A stretch of 64,000 nucleotides of DNA, from positions 4,144,501 through 4,208,500 of the forward strand of contig NZ_CP112874.1 in assembly GCF_029910235.1 (NCBI RefSeq). The letters are read 5' to 3'. Under the pieces are notes generated by a model. It did not search any database, was not told the origin of the DNA, and was given only the letters and a program-made list of their open reading frames with translations. The first letter of the stretch is position 1. Every line of letters starts with the position of its first letter. This document shows, one piece after another, positions 32,121 to 41,155 of this stretch. Made by a program: the position numbers and the translations under genes. Source of the stretch: Pseudanabaena galeata CCNP1313 (GTDB lineage: Bacteria > Cyanobacteriota > Cyanobacteriia > Pseudanabaenales > Pseudanabaenaceae).

Positions 32121-34451
32121 ATGAATGCCAAATTGAATGATAGGTTGAATGCGAATTTGAATGGTAAGTCTTTGGCTTGCTGGTTTCTGATTGCTGCGAC
32201 TTGCCCACAGGTTTTGGCGATCTCGCCTAGTCACGCTCAAAATGCTACCCAAAGCCCTATTTCTGCGAATCAAACTGATGTGGTGGCGGTAGCGAGTCGG
32301 ATTACTGACATCAATGCAGATGTGGCAGGCGATCGCCTCAACCTCACTTTAAACTTTGCTAGTAGCGATCGTCCTCAGGTCACCTATACCAAGCAAGGCA
32401 AGGCATGGGTGGCTCTACTTAACGGCGCTCAGTTGCAGTTAGGTAATGGTAATGCTAGTTATGCGAAGGCGAATCCTGCACCAGGAATTACGGCGATCGA
32501 GGCGACTCAGTATGCGGCGAATAAGGTGCAAATTCGGGTTACGACTAATAACCCAGAACTGCTGAAGGATTTGATCAAGCGTCAAGATACTGCTGATAGC
32601 CTCGTATTTAGCCTAGAGATGCAACCCTCAGTAGCACAAGCTAGTACGATCTCTGCGGCTAATTCCTCTGAAGCTGGAGTCATTAATAATAGTCAAAATG
32701 CTTCTAATTCTGATCGAGTTTTAATTGCTCAAAACACCACTAGCTCTTCTGTTGGTCAGCCATTATTTGAGCCGAAGGTGACGATCACGAATCCTGATGG
32801 AAAGACTCGTGTTGCTCAAAGCACTGCTCCCAATAGACCATTGCCACCTGTTGCAAACCCTGTAACTCCACAATTGCCAGGCCGTGTACCTGGTGTCGTC
32901 CCACCTTTCCGCCAAATCAGGACTCCTCCTGTTGGTGATATTGCCACAACTTCTTCTAAGCTTCGGGCTGATATTATTGAGCTTGGTACGGCGGAACGTG
33001 TTCCAAGAATTACTTTGCGTGATGCTCCTGCGATCGAGGTTCTGACTTTGATTGGCCGTGTGGCTGGTTTAAGTGTAGTTTCAGCAGAGGCTCCTGTAGA
33101 GCCTGGGGCTGCCGCTGCTCCCGCAGCAACGACTGGTGGAACAACAGGACTTAAACAGCCAGTTAGTCTTTCGATTGAGAATGAAACTGCTCAGGATGTC
33201 TTCAATAATGTATTGAGAATCACTGGACTGGAAGCAAATCGCATTGGTCAGACCATCTTTGTGGCAACTAAACTTCCTGTAACACTGAAGAACTTAGTCA
33301 GCAAGAGTTATCGACTCAATCAAATAACGACTGGTGAAGCCTCAGCTTACTTGATTGGTTTAGGGGCTTCCCGTGTTGTCAGCCGTCAACGCCCTATTCC
33401 TGGTGTTCAGACAGCTACAATCGGTACTGCTGCTCAGGCAATCATCAATGTTACTACTGAAGCTGTTCCCACTTTAGAGACTGTTAGCATTACTCCTGAA
33501 TCTGGAGCAACTCCATTACTAAAAGGTTTGCAGGTAATTGCCGAAGAACGTTCTAACTCTATAACTTTGGTCGGCTCACCTAAGCAAGTAGAGTATGCTG
33601 AAGCTCAACTTGCCAGACTTGATTTACGGAAGAGACAAGTTACTGTCAATGTGCGTGTTGTTGAAGTTGCTATCAATAATGGACAGACTGTGGGAGGTGG
33701 ATTTACTACAACTGATGGAAATCCAACCATTACGCAAGGTCTCAGCATTGACAGTACTAATACCTTGGGAATTTCTCTTAGTAGTAATAATCCTATAACA
33801 CTACCAACAGCATTCATTGCTTCGCTCACTGCATCAATTAGAAATGGAAGTGCTAAAGTAATCACTGATCCTAATCTAACCGTTCAAGAAGGTGAGACAG
33901 CAACGATTGCGTTGACAGATCAAGTTATCAATAACATCACTTCTACTGTTACTGCGGCAACTACACCTGGAACCGCTGCAACTACAACAACTACGGCAAC
34001 TTTTGCTCAGGTTGGCTTAACTCTTGCTATTCAAATCGAGAGAATTGATGACAATGGATTTATCAATTTGTCGGTGTCTCCAAGAATATCTACACCTTTA
34101 AATGCTGTTCCTCTGACTTCCTCTGCGGGAACTAATTTTGTAGTTCCAATTTCTGAACGAGTCTTGAACTCTGGAAGAATTCGCTTACGCGATGCTCAAA
34201 CATTGGTGTTGTCTGGAGTTATTCGTGATTCAGATTCAGAGTCGGTTCAGAAAGTTCCTATTCTTGGTGACATTCCAATTATTGGAGCTTTATTTAGAAG
34301 AACTGTCTCCAGCAATAGTCGGAGCGAAGTGATCATTATTGTTACTCCTCGCATTATTGATGACAGTCAGGATGCAACTTGGGGTTATACCTATCAACCA
34401 GGTCCAGAAACTCAGAAAGTTATGGACAGCAATCAACGCAAGGTTCAATAG
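32121..34451 (+). CDS. pilQ: Type IV pilus secretin PilQ
   Basis: From the ATG at 32121 (AGGAG eight bases upstream) 776 residues; an upstream in-frame TTG at 32088 has no ribosome site. A signal peptide covers about 1-40 (SLACWFLIAATCPQVLA...HAQNA). An AMIN domain (about 50-135) that binds peptidoglycan follows, then a Pro-rich linker (about 220-270), secretin N domains (about 295-500), and the C-terminal secretin pore (about 510-755) with the signature VPILGDIPIIGALFRRT. It forms the outer-membrane channel for pili used in twitching and DNA uptake. A terminator follows. Confidence 0.93.
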   Translation: MNAKLNDRLNANLNGKSLACWFLIAATCPQVLAISPSHAQNATQSPISANQTDVVAVASRITDINADVAGDRLNLTLNFASSDRPQVTYTKQGKAWVALLNGAQLQLGNGNASYAKANPAPGITAIEATQYAANKVQIRVTTNNPELLKDLIKRQDTADSLVFSLEMQPSVAQASTISAANSSEAGVINNSQNASNSDRVLIAQNTTSSSVGQPLFEPKVTITNPDGKTRVAQSTAPNRPLPPVANPVTPQLPGRVPGVVPPFRQIRTPPVGDIATTSSKLRADIIELGTAERVPRITLRDAPAIEVLTLIGRVAGLSVVSAEAPVEPGAAAAPAATTGGTTGLKQPVSLSIENETAQDVFNNVLRITGLEANRIGQTIFVATKLPVTLKNLVSKSYRLNQITTGEASAYLIGLGASRVVSRQRPIPGVQTATIGTAAQAIINVTTEAVPTLETVSITPESGATPLLKGLQVIAEERSNSITLVGSPKQVEYAEAQLARLDLRKRQVTVNVRVVEVAINNGQTVGGGFTTTDGNPTITQGLSIDSTNTLGISLSSNNPITLPTAFIASLTASIRNGSAKVITDPNLTVQEGETATIALTDQVINNITSTVTAATTPGTAATTTTTATFAQVGLTLAIQIERIDDNGFINLSVSPRISTPLNAVPLTSSAGTNFVVPISERVLNSGRIRLRDAQTLVLSGVIRDSDSESVQKVPILGDIPIIGALFRRTVSSNSRSEVIIIVTPRIIDDSQDATWGYTYQPGPETQKVMDSNQRKVQ

Positions 34452-34490
34452 ACCTTCATATTTTCCTTCTTCATTTACACTCCCTTTTTC

Positions 34491-34518
34491 ACAGCCTTGG
34501 AAATATTTCCAAGGCTGT
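34491..34518. terminator. Terminator of the pil cluster
   Basis: Self-complementary ACAGCCTTGGAAAT arms (34491-34504, 34505-34518) followed by TTTATTTTTT; a typical rho-independent terminator. Confidence 0.8.
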
Positions 34519-34532
34519 TTTTATTTTTTGGA

Positions 34533-34707
34533 GGGGCTTAGCATTCCCGTCGCAATCCATAAATTTTCAGATCACCTTAATTCGGGAATGCTAAGCCCTA
34601 ACCTCGCAACGCAGGGACAATTTGTCTGTGAGAGCGGAGAGGGCTTAGCATTTGCGGAGCAATGTTGCTGTGGTGGGTTTAAAAATTGTGGCGCAAATGC
34701 TAAGCCC
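34533..34707. repeat. Two GGGCTTAGCATT inverted-repeat units
   Basis: Unit 1 at 34533-34598 has GGGGCTTAGCATTCCCG and its inverse; unit 2 at 34641-34707 has GGGCTTAGCATTTGCG and its inverse. Unit 2 is related to 45181-45250 and to the unit split by the second IS630 copy at 46691-47888. No gene is seen here. Confidence 0.6.
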
Positions 34708-34723
34708 CTACGGTTCTATTGTT

Positions 34724-35167
34724 TCAATCTTCAGGTAAATATTGAGGATTCAAAACATCCGATCGCTCAAATGGACAAATTTCTGGAAACACCAAAATAT
34801 CCAGCCCTGTCTCCTGAGTCGCGATCAATCTCGCATCTTGATAGCATTCTGCAAACACATCTTCAAAATAAGGCTTAAGACTAGGACTCTTTTTGAAAGC
34901 TCTAGTTAAACGGAGAGAATGCTCAGTAATAGACGCTTTCCAGCTATTAGTTCTCTTTTGAGGTTGATATTTCCATTTGAGTAGATGCTGCAAAACCCTA
35001 ATCAAATTACTTTCCAAAGCATCTTTGCGATTATTCCCCATATCTTCAACTTCTTCAGCAAGATTCTCCAAATCCAATTTCTCGATATCTCCTTTGCGTA
35101 ATAGATTGACAGTTTCCGTCAGCCAAAGATTAAAGTCAGTTTCGTATAAAGCTTTTGCTGTATTCAT
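34724..35167 (-). CDS. DUF29 family protein
   Basis: 147 residues from the ATG at 35167; the frame runs 26 codons further upstream but the family start is MNTAKALYETDFNLWLTETVNLL. Characteristic blocks: LDLENLAEEVEDMGNNRKDALESNLIRVLQHLLKWKYQP and the C-terminal helix-rich part ending FPEICPF. DUF29 proteins are widespread in cyanobacteria, all-helical and of unknown role. It is convergent with the pil cluster repeats and divergent from tRNA-Thr. Confidence 0.85.
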   Translation of the reverse strand: MNTAKALYETDFNLWLTETVNLLRKGDIEKLDLENLAEEVEDMGNNRKDALESNLIRVLQHLLKWKYQPQKRTNSWKASITEHSLRLTRAFKKSPSLKPYFEDVFAECYQDARLIATQETGLDILVFPEICPFERSDVLNPQYLPED

Positions 35168-35285
35168 AAAAAAAGTCAGTATATACTTGATCAGGCTACG
35201 AGCTATTTTAGCCCAATAAAAATATTTTTTCTGAGCTTGAAACAAATGTGCGCCGCTGTGTCATAATTACAAAGCGTTAAAAAAT

Positions 35286-35357
35286 GCCCTCATGGCTCAG
35301 GGGTAGAGCATTCCCTTGGTAAGGGAAAGGTCGCGAGTTCAAATCTCGCTGAGGGCT
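35286..35357 (+). tRNA. trnT-GGT: tRNA-Thr (anticodon GGT)
   Basis: Complete cloverleaf: acceptor GCCCTCA pairs with TGAGGGC, D arm GCTC/GAGC, anticodon arm TTCCC-TTGGTAA-GGGAA with anticodon GGT, and T arm GCGAG-TTCAAAT-CTCGC. The CCA end is not encoded. It reads threonine ACC and ACU codons. A TnpB gene starts 39 bases downstream. Confidence 0.95.
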
Positions 35358-35396
35358 TTATTTCATATACTAAATGTTTAGTAGGCAGATCTTGTA

Positions 35397-36572
35397 ATGC
35401 TATTAGGGTTTAAAACAAAACTTAAACTCAATAACAAACAAAGAACTATGCTATCAAAACATGCTGGTGTAGCTCGTCATGCTTGGAATTGGGGACTAAG
35501 TGCGACAAGATTTATTCTTGATCACAACAAAAAAAATCCTGATAGCAAGATCAAATTTCCATCTGCCATTGACCTGCATAAATTACTAGTCAAACTAGTA
35601 AAGCCTGAATATACTTGGTACTACGAAATATCAAAGTGTGCGCCTCAGTATGCTTTAAGAGATCTACGCAATGCTTGGGACAGATGTTTTAAGCAAGTAT
35701 CAAATCCGCCCAAATTTAAAAAGAAGGGACGGCATGATTCATTTACTCTCGATGGCATTATTAAAGTCAAAGGGGATAAGTGTATCCAAGTTCCCGTTAT
35801 CGGAACATTACGAACCTATGAGCGATTGCCGCAAGTACCGATTAAAAATGTCACTATTAGCCGTCAAGCCGATAGTTGGTTTATTTCTTTCAAGATGAAG
35901 CTTGAGGAGCGCCCACAGATTCAAACTGATTGTCCTGTTGGTGTTGACCTTGGGTTACTTAGTTTTGCCAAATTGTCTACAGGCGAAACTATTGACGCAC
36001 CAAGACCATTTAAGGCATTGCAAATCAAGTTAGCCAAACTCCAATGGCGAAATCGCAACAAACAAATTGGTTCTAATGATTGGCGCAAAGCTCAAATCAA
36101 GATTGCTAGACTTCATGCTCGCATTGCTAATATTCGCAAAGATTTCATTCACCAGTTCACTACAAAATTAGCTAAAAACCACAGCGAAATAGTGATTGAG
36201 GACTTGAATGTATCAGGAATGTTATCTAATCGCAAATTGTCTAAGGCGATCGCTGATAGCGGGTTTTATGAAACTAGTCGCCAATTAACCTATAAGACGA
36301 ATCTCTATGGCAGTAAATTAATTGTTGCTGATCGTTGGTTTCCATCATCGAAGCTATGCCCTTGTTGTGGCAGAAAAAAGGATGTTTTGCTGTTATCAGA
36401 ACGTGTTTATAGCTGTGAATGTGGCTGGACTTGCGACAGAGATTTTAATGCTGCCATCAATTTAGTACGGCTAGTTAAGTCGGATTTTATGCCTGTGGAT
36501 AAGAAGGAGCCTTCTCCCTTAGTCGAAGCAGGAAGTAAACAGCAAATTATGGTTCAGTTTGCTCTGGGCTAA
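35397..36572 (+). CDS. tnpB: IS200/IS605-type TnpB RNA-guided nuclease
   Basis: 391 residues, near full length. RuvC-like catalytic set: Asp in VGVDLGLLSFAKL, Glu in VIEDLNVSGM, Asp in DRDFNAAINLVR; zinc finger CPCCGRKK...CECG between the last two. The N-terminal half carries the WED/REC-like part (KLNNKQRTMLSKHAGVARHAWNWGL). TnpB cuts DNA guided by an RNA made from the 3' end of its own gene and the element's right end. No TnpA is adjacent. The 3' end has an AGCAAA/TTTGCT stem (36541-36563) that could belong to such a guide RNA. Confidence 0.9.
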   Translation: MLLGFKTKLKLNNKQRTMLSKHAGVARHAWNWGLSATRFILDHNKKNPDSKIKFPSAIDLHKLLVKLVKPEYTWYYEISKCAPQYALRDLRNAWDRCFKQVSNPPKFKKKGRHDSFTLDGIIKVKGDKCIQVPVIGTLRTYERLPQVPIKNVTISRQADSWFISFKMKLEERPQIQTDCPVGVDLGLLSFAKLSTGETIDAPRPFKALQIKLAKLQWRNRNKQIGSNDWRKAQIKIARLHARIANIRKDFIHQFTTKLAKNHSEIVIEDLNVSGMLSNRKLSKAIADSGFYETSRQLTYKTNLYGSKLIVADRWFPSSKLCPCCGRKKDVLLLSERVYSCECGWTCDRDFNAAINLVRLVKSDFMPVDKKEPSPLVEAGSKQQIMVQFALG

Positions 36573-36588
36573 ATTTGCATAGGTTTTA

Positions 36589-36616
36589 TTTAACGGAAAG
36601 GTCACGGGTTCAATAT
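36589..36616 (+). pseudogene. tRNA 3'-part remnant downstream of TnpB
   Basis: GGAAAGGTCACGGGTTCAA at 36595-36613 matches the variable loop and T-arm region of the tRNA-Thr at 35286-35357 at 17 of 19 positions. The rest of the tRNA is not recognisable. TnpB is thus bracketed by an intact tRNA and a tRNA fragment. Confidence 0.5.
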
Positions 36617-36669
36617 TACTGTTTCTGAAACTATCACCTAAATAATTGCAGATATCGTTTTGTTTTTGG

Positions 36670-37959
36670 TTATTGCCGATCGCTTTCTAGATCGAAAACC
36701 ACTTTCTGCCAATACCAAACTTCAGGCATGTTTGGTTTTTCTTGTTTGGCAATATCGATCAGACGCTGCGCGATCGCCATATTCCCGCCGACTAAACTAA
36801 GCAAACGCTGTTGTAATTCTAAACTTGGCATTTGCATCAAGTCTACAGTAGCCGCAGCATTGGCAAGTTGACGCTTCTGCTCTTTGGTTTGTTTTTCCAG
36901 TTCCGATTGCCAGAGATTGATGCGCGTGATGGCATACTGATAGCGATCCATGAGAGATTGGTTAAACCAAATATTTGCCGCCTGTTGGTAATCATCGATC
37001 GCCCCCTTGAGATCGCCAAAGTCATATCTTGCCTCGGCGCGATCGCAATAAAGTTGAGGATTTTGATTAGTGAGAGCTAGCGATCGCGAAAAATCCTCAA
37101 TCGCGGTGCGATAGTCTTTGAGTTTGAGGTAGGCTTTAGCGCGATGGTTATAAATTTCACTATTGCTGGGATATTCGCGGAGTAACTCATTAAAATCAGC
37201 GATCGCTCCTTGAGCGTCCCCAATTTCTACCCGAATTTTGCCTCGACCGATGCGAACTTCTGGGTTTTGAGGCTCTAGAAACAACGCTTGATTAAGATCT
37301 TTGAGCGCACTTTGGGGATCGCCTAGTTTCCCCAAAACTAAGCCCCGCAAGCAAAATGCCTTCACATTTTTGGGTTCAATTTGTAAAAGCCAATTGAGAT
37401 CGATCAGGGCATTTGTATAATCACTCTTGTCAATTTTTTGCTGCACATTTGCAAATAAATCTTCTGTTGATGGTGGTAATAAAGCTTCTAGCGGTTTATA
37501 GCTCTCGATGCAACGACGACAATTTTCTTCATCACGAAGTTCTAAAAATAAACTAGCAGCTTTTTTATAAGTAGCGATCGCCTTTTCGATTTGATTTTGT
37601 TGTTTGTAGGTCAAGCCTAGTAACTGATGGGCGATCGCCGATTTGGGGTTGATTTCTAGAGCTTGGGCAATGTCAGCCTGTGCGCCGCTAATATTCGCGA
37701 TCGCTATATGAGTAATACTACGAGCAATATATACATCAATAGCATCAGGTTTGAGATGGAGCGCTTGGTCATAGTCGGCGATCGCCCCTTGGCGATCGCC
37801 CAAATCAAAGAGGATTAAACCACGCTGATAGTAGGCTTCTGCTAATTGAGAACTCGCGGCGATCGCGCAGCTAAAAGCCTGTATAGCGCCATAGCGATCG
37901 CCTGATTGTGCCTTTGCCAACCCCTGTTGATAGAAATCTTCATTAAAATCTTGTGTCAT
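36670..37959 (-). CDS. TPR-repeat protein
   Basis: 429 residues with about nine tetratricopeptide repeats from residue 6 to about 330 (AYYQRGLILFDLGDRQGAIADYDQALHL is one unit shown in part). Repeats 1-4 and 5-9 are separated by a linker (about 150-180). The C-terminal part, about 340-429, is helical without repeats (LSLVGGNMAIAQRLIDIAK). No signal peptide, so probably cytoplasmic. It stands alone; the partner is unknown. Dense GCGATCGC sites follow the repeat periodicity. Confidence 0.85.
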   Translation of the reverse strand: MTQDFNEDFYQQGLAKAQSGDRYGAIQAFSCAIAASSQLAEAYYQRGLILFDLGDRQGAIADYDQALHLKPDAIDVYIARSITHIAIANISGAQADIAQALEINPKSAIAHQLLGLTYKQQNQIEKAIATYKKAASLFLELRDEENCRRCIESYKPLEALLPPSTEDLFANVQQKIDKSDYTNALIDLNWLLQIEPKNVKAFCLRGLVLGKLGDPQSALKDLNQALFLEPQNPEVRIGRGKIRVEIGDAQGAIADFNELLREYPSNSEIYNHRAKAYLKLKDYRTAIEDFSRSLALTNQNPQLYCDRAEARYDFGDLKGAIDDYQQAANIWFNQSLMDRYQYAITRINLWQSELEKQTKEQKRQLANAAATVDLMQMPSLELQQRLLSLVGGNMAIAQRLIDIAKQEKPNMPEVWYWQKVVFDLESDRQ

Positions 37960-38041
37960 GGCTGTACTTGCTACTCAAGCTATAGCGATATGATAAATGA
38001 AACTCATACTTTTGCAGTGCGTCACTCGCGGAGTTAATCCG

Positions 38042-38341
38042 ATGTCCAAAAAACCGAAAGAAAAACCGAAAGATATCAAGCACAAGATCGAGAAAACCCT
38101 GCATACGGTTGTTGATGTCGCTCAACAGCAGTATGACAAAAATTTTAAAAAAGCCCATAAAAATGTTGACAAACAGGTTGACTCAGTACGCGATCGCCTT
38201 GAGGAGTTTGATAGCTGGGCGGTGGAGTCGGTGAATGAGGCTTTAGAAAATGTCGAGAAGAAAATAGAGAAAAAAGTCTCTAAAACTGTCAGTCGCATCC
38301 AAAAAGCAGCGAGATCGGCATGGCAAAAATTATCCGATTAA
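38042..38341 (+). CDS. Small charged helical protein
   Basis: 99 residues from the ATG at 38042 (GGAG upstream); a longer frame from 37997 adds 15 residues with no ribosome site. Very rich in Lys and Glu with few hydrophobics, apolipoprotein- or LEA-like 11-residue periodicity (KKAHKNVDKQVDSVRDRLEEF, NVEKKIEKKVSKTVSRIQKA). Not recognised; such proteins may be membrane-associated or stress-related, but that is inference only. Followed directly by a strong terminator. Confidence 0.65.
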   Translation: MSKKPKEKPKDIKHKIEKTLHTVVDVAQQQYDKNFKKAHKNVDKQVDSVRDRLEEFDSWAVESVNEALENVEKKIEKKVSKTVSRIQKAARSAWQKLSD

Positions 38342-38377
38342 GCAAAAAAGAAGCGTGAAACGCTTCTTTTTTGCTTA
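38339..38377. terminator. Terminator hairpin
   Basis: 18-bp perfect arms (38339-38356 and 38360-38377), loop GAA, with TTTTTT inside the second arm; it begins on the stop codon of the preceding small gene. Confidence 0.75.
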
Positions 38378-38380
38378 GGT

Positions 38381-38546
38381 ACTGATGTTACGTGGAACTT
38401 AGATGATCAATCTCTTGCTGCTAGCACGACAGGGCAACCACGGGGGGATTGCCCCTACCCCAATAATTTAGATTTTGTAGGGGCTGTGCCACAGGGCAAG
38501 CCCTAGACTTAGATGATCGTAGAAATTCTATCCACGTAACATCAGT
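38381..38546. repeat. CTGATGTTACGT-ended element, copy 2
   Basis: Ends ACTGATGTTACGTGGAA and, inverted, ACTGATGTTACGTGGAT. The core (38400-38520) contains GGGCAACCACGGGGGGATTG and TAGGGGCTGTGCCACAGGGC, unrelated to the cores of the other two copies. The right end runs into the TAA stop of hisG. Confidence 0.65.
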
Positions 38547-39178
38547 TAGGTAGGAACTTGGATTTGGCTCATCAGTTTGCTAAAGCGATCGCTATGGAGT
38601 CGATAGCTAAGCGGATGGGCAATCAATCGGGCTGTGCTTTGATATAAAACTTTAATTTCAATCAGTCCGTTATCCTTGAGGGTCTTGCCTGTCGAAACCA
38701 AGTCAACGATCGCTTCAGCCATCCCTGTAATTGGTCCAAGCTCAACGGAGCCGTACAGGGGAATAATTTCAACAGGTAAATCAATGCTGTCAAAGTAGGT
38801 CTGGGCGCATCCAACATATTTAGAGGCGATGCGGCTATGGGGTGGAAGATCTAAAGGCGATCGGTAGCGGCTCTCTCCTGAAACTGCGATCGACATCCGA
38901 CATCCGCCGAAGCCTAAGTCTAGTAATTTAGCAACTTTTGGCGTTTTTTCACGCAAGACATCTTCGCCAACGATGCCCGCTTGGGCTTGTCCATATTCCA
39001 CATATACAGGCACATCCTGCGCTCTGACTAGCAAAGCTCTAGCGGTTCCTGTGGGATCTAAGATTTGCAGTTGACGGTTTGCAGGATCAAGAAAAACACT
39101 AAAGTCAAGTCCCACGCCTTGGAGTAAGTGGATCGAGTCTTTTAATAGTGAGCCTTTGGGCAGTGCGAAGGTGAACAT
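38546..39178 (-). CDS. hisG: ATP phosphoribosyltransferase, short form
   Basis: 210 residues from the ATG at 39178 ([15 protein letters not shown]); upstream in-frame ATGs exist but the extension is not conserved-looking. First enzyme of histidine synthesis: joins ATP and PRPP. Blocks: [36 protein letters not shown], and the PRPP-binding [19 protein letters not shown]. The length is that of the short form, which needs the HisZ regulatory subunit; no hisZ is adjacent. The stop codon overlaps the end of a repeat element. Confidence 0.93.
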   Translation of the reverse strand: MFTFALPKGSLLKDSIHLLQGVGLDFSVFLDPANRQLQILDPTGTARALLVRAQDVPVYVEYGQAQAGIVGEDVLREKTPKVAKLLDLGFGGCRMSIAVSGESRYRSPLDLPPHSRIASKYVGCAQTYFDSIDLPVEIIPLYGSVELGPITGMAEAIVDLVSTGKTLKDNGLIEIKVLYQSTARLIAHPLSYRLHSDRFSKLMSQIQVPT

Positions 39179-39272
39179 GGAATGGTTTGTAGAGCTTTGG
39201 TTATAGTCCATTCTATAGCTATACAGTCGCGACGCTTTGCGTCGCAATTCTACTTTGGGCTTTGCTTGAGTC

Positions 39273-39830
39273 TTAAAAACTGAGCCAATCAAAAATCTGT
39301 GTAACTGTCAAAGTTAAGTCAATGCCACTGAGAACTGGTACAGACTGCTCGACCGTGAACATTTGAATGCGGCGATCGCTAGATATGACAAAAATATTTT
39401 GTTCCTCAGGATCAAGCATCCATCCTAACTCTGTACCATTTTCGATGCAGTGCAATATATTTGCTAAAACCTTGTTGGGGCTTTGTCTTGGTGAGAGAAT
39501 TTCAATTGTCCAATCAGGATAGGTCAAAATTTTATTGGCTATTTGTCCATCAGGATCACGGGGAATACGCTCCCAACGCAATACAGCAATATCAGGAACA
39601 ATTGAAGCGCCGCCAAAGGTACAGCGTAACTCGGGTAACGCGATCGCAATCTTCTTTAATTTAACTACTTGATTAATAACTTCACAAAGCGTGCCTTGCA
39701 ATAGGCTATGTTTACCCTGTGGCATTGGTTTTTGACTGATTTTGTTGTTGATAAATTCTGAGGCGGGTTTAGTCTCAGGTAGTTCTAGAAATGTTTCTAG
39801 GCTATGGAGTTTTGCTACTGTGATGACCAT
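39273..39830 (-). CDS. Uma2 family (DUF820) protein
   Basis: 185 residues, short form. Core: [26 protein letters not shown] (nuclease-core Asp), [43 protein letters not shown]. Similar in order and sequence to 21008-21547. The gene lies 95 bases upstream of hisG on the same strand and 58 bases downstream of another Uma2 gene, so the three may be read together. Confidence 0.85.
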   Translation of the reverse strand: MVITVAKLHSLETFLELPETKPASEFINNKISQKPMPQGKHSLLQGTLCEVINQVVKLKKIAIALPELRCTFGGASIVPDIAVLRWERIPRDPDGQIANKILTYPDWTIEILSPRQSPNKVLANILHCIENGTELGWMLDPEEQNIFVISSDRRIQMFTVEQSVPVLSGIDLTLTVTQIFDWLSF

Positions 39831-39887
39831 GTATTTTTACTTTTACCTTTTTACTTTTACCTTGTCTTGTCTTAAGGCTTAGTGTCC

Positions 39888-40661
39888 CTACAAACTGTCA
39901 GGATCTTCACCCAACTCTCTTAGGCGAGTCGCTAACCGCTCGGCTCGGAGCCTCTCTGATTCAGCCCTGAGTTTTTCTGTCTCAGCCCTGAGCCTTTCTG
40001 CCTCAGCCCGTTGAGCCTCAGTCTCCTCTGGTAATAACACTAATGCTCCCGATGCGTCATAAAAGCGCAACCAAGTTAAAGTCTCGCGGTCAATTGTCCC
40101 TTCCCAAGTACCTAGCCATAGACCCAAGGATTCACACCATAGCCAACCACGTTCATCTGGCGCGATCGCTTGATAGGAATCTCGGTGATGCCATCCTTGT
40201 AAAGAATTAGGCTCAAAGGGGTTATAAACAAAATAATCTTGCGTCCTAAATACGCGATCGTATAACTGTTTCTTTAGTCCCAGATCGACATTGGCTGTAC
40301 TAGGAGACATCAGTTCGATAATTGTGTCTGGATAGCGTCCTTCTTCTTCCCAGACCACCCAGCCTAGGCGATCGCGCTGTCCATCCACATCCAAGACCAC
40401 AAAAAAATCTGGTCCTCGGAAATCTCGATTTTTGACTTGGGTAGTGCTGTAATAGATGAACATGTTGCCACCCACATAAAAGTCGGTGGACTCACCTCGA
40501 TATTGTTGGTATGAGCGAATCAAAACATTCATCGCCACCCGATGTTGATTAGTTTCCAATGGCTCTCCATCATCAAATATTAAGTCTGTGGGCGGCATGG
40601 GTGGAGTCCAGTCGTCCGTTTCTATGTCGTTAGTCATCTGTTGGGGAAGAGTGTTAACCAT
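39888..40661 (-). CDS. Uma2 family (DUF820) protein with coiled-coil tail
   Basis: 257 residues. Belongs to a different Uma2 subgroup from its neighbour: GPDFFVVLDVDGQRDRLGWVVWEE, YPDTIIELMSPSTANVDLGLKKQLY, TQDYFVYNPFEPNSLQGW. The C-terminal 40 residues form a repetitive helix with EKLRAESERLRAERL, a seven-residue repeat encoded by near-identical DNA units. Function is unsettled, as for the family. Confidence 0.85.
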   Translation of the reverse strand: MVNTLPQQMTNDIETDDWTPPMPPTDLIFDDGEPLETNQHRVAMNVLIRSYQQYRGESTDFYVGGNMFIYYSTTQVKNRDFRGPDFFVVLDVDGQRDRLGWVVWEEEGRYPDTIIELMSPSTANVDLGLKKQLYDRVFRTQDYFVYNPFEPNSLQGWHHRDSYQAIAPDERGWLWCESLGLWLGTWEGTIDRETLTWLRFYDASGALVLLPEETEAQRAEAERLRAETEKLRAESERLRAERLATRLRELGEDPDSL

Positions 40662-40725
40662 ATTCGAGAGCCAACAAGAAGAGACAGTTCTAATACTCTA
40701 ACATTGGAGCGCTTTTTGCTTTATA

Positions 40726-40868
40726 ACTGATGTTACGTGGAACCCTCACCCCCCAGCCCCCTCTCCCATCAAGGGAGAGGGGGAGTAAGACTAATTTCTT
40801 GTTCCCCTCTCCCCTTTTGGGAGAGGGGCTAGGGGTGAGGGTCTTAGAAACTTCCATGTAACATCAGT
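40726..40868. repeat. CTGATGTTACGT-ended element, copy 3
   Basis: Left ACTGATGTTACGTGGAA, right the inverse of ACTGATGTTACATGGAA, TATA on both sides. The core is the CCCTCACCCC / GGGGTGAGGG inverted repeat with two inner stems. The right end forms the TAA stop of the CHAT gene's 3' fragment. Confidence 0.7.
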
Positions 40869-41155
40869 TATAATCCATTACCGATCGCAAAGAAGGCTGC
40901 CCAGTAATAGGGATGATTGTAGTCTTTGGATTTGATCAGTGATACTTGAGCGCGTCGAAGTGCCTCAGTTGCAGTGACATTTCCCTTTTGCAATTCTGCA
41001 TAAAAAGCTGTCATCAGTACACTTGTCTTATTGTCATCGACTTTCCAGAGAGAAGCGATCGCCTGTTTTGCGCCTGCTTTTTGGACTTGATAGCCAAAGC
41101 CTAGGATTTCTACACCACTGCCGAGTATCCCTAAACCAACGTGAGTTCGACGCAC
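40868..41155 (-). pseudogene. 3' fragment of the TPR-CHAT protease gene
   Basis: Encodes GSGVEILGFGYQVQKAGAKQAIASLWKVDD and continues to AFFAIGNGL, which is the C-terminal part of a CHAT domain. Removing 41139-42141 plus one 7-base target copy fuses it in frame to the larger fragment: ...LSACQTGL then GILGSGVEILGFGYQ, the normal CHAT order. The MRRTH start is created by the IS end and is probably not a real start. Confidence 0.85.

Noticed and set aside
34379-34878. 179-residue plus-strand frame after pilQ
   Set aside because: It starts inside pilQ, crosses a terminator and two repeat units and overlaps the DUF29 gene on the other strand.
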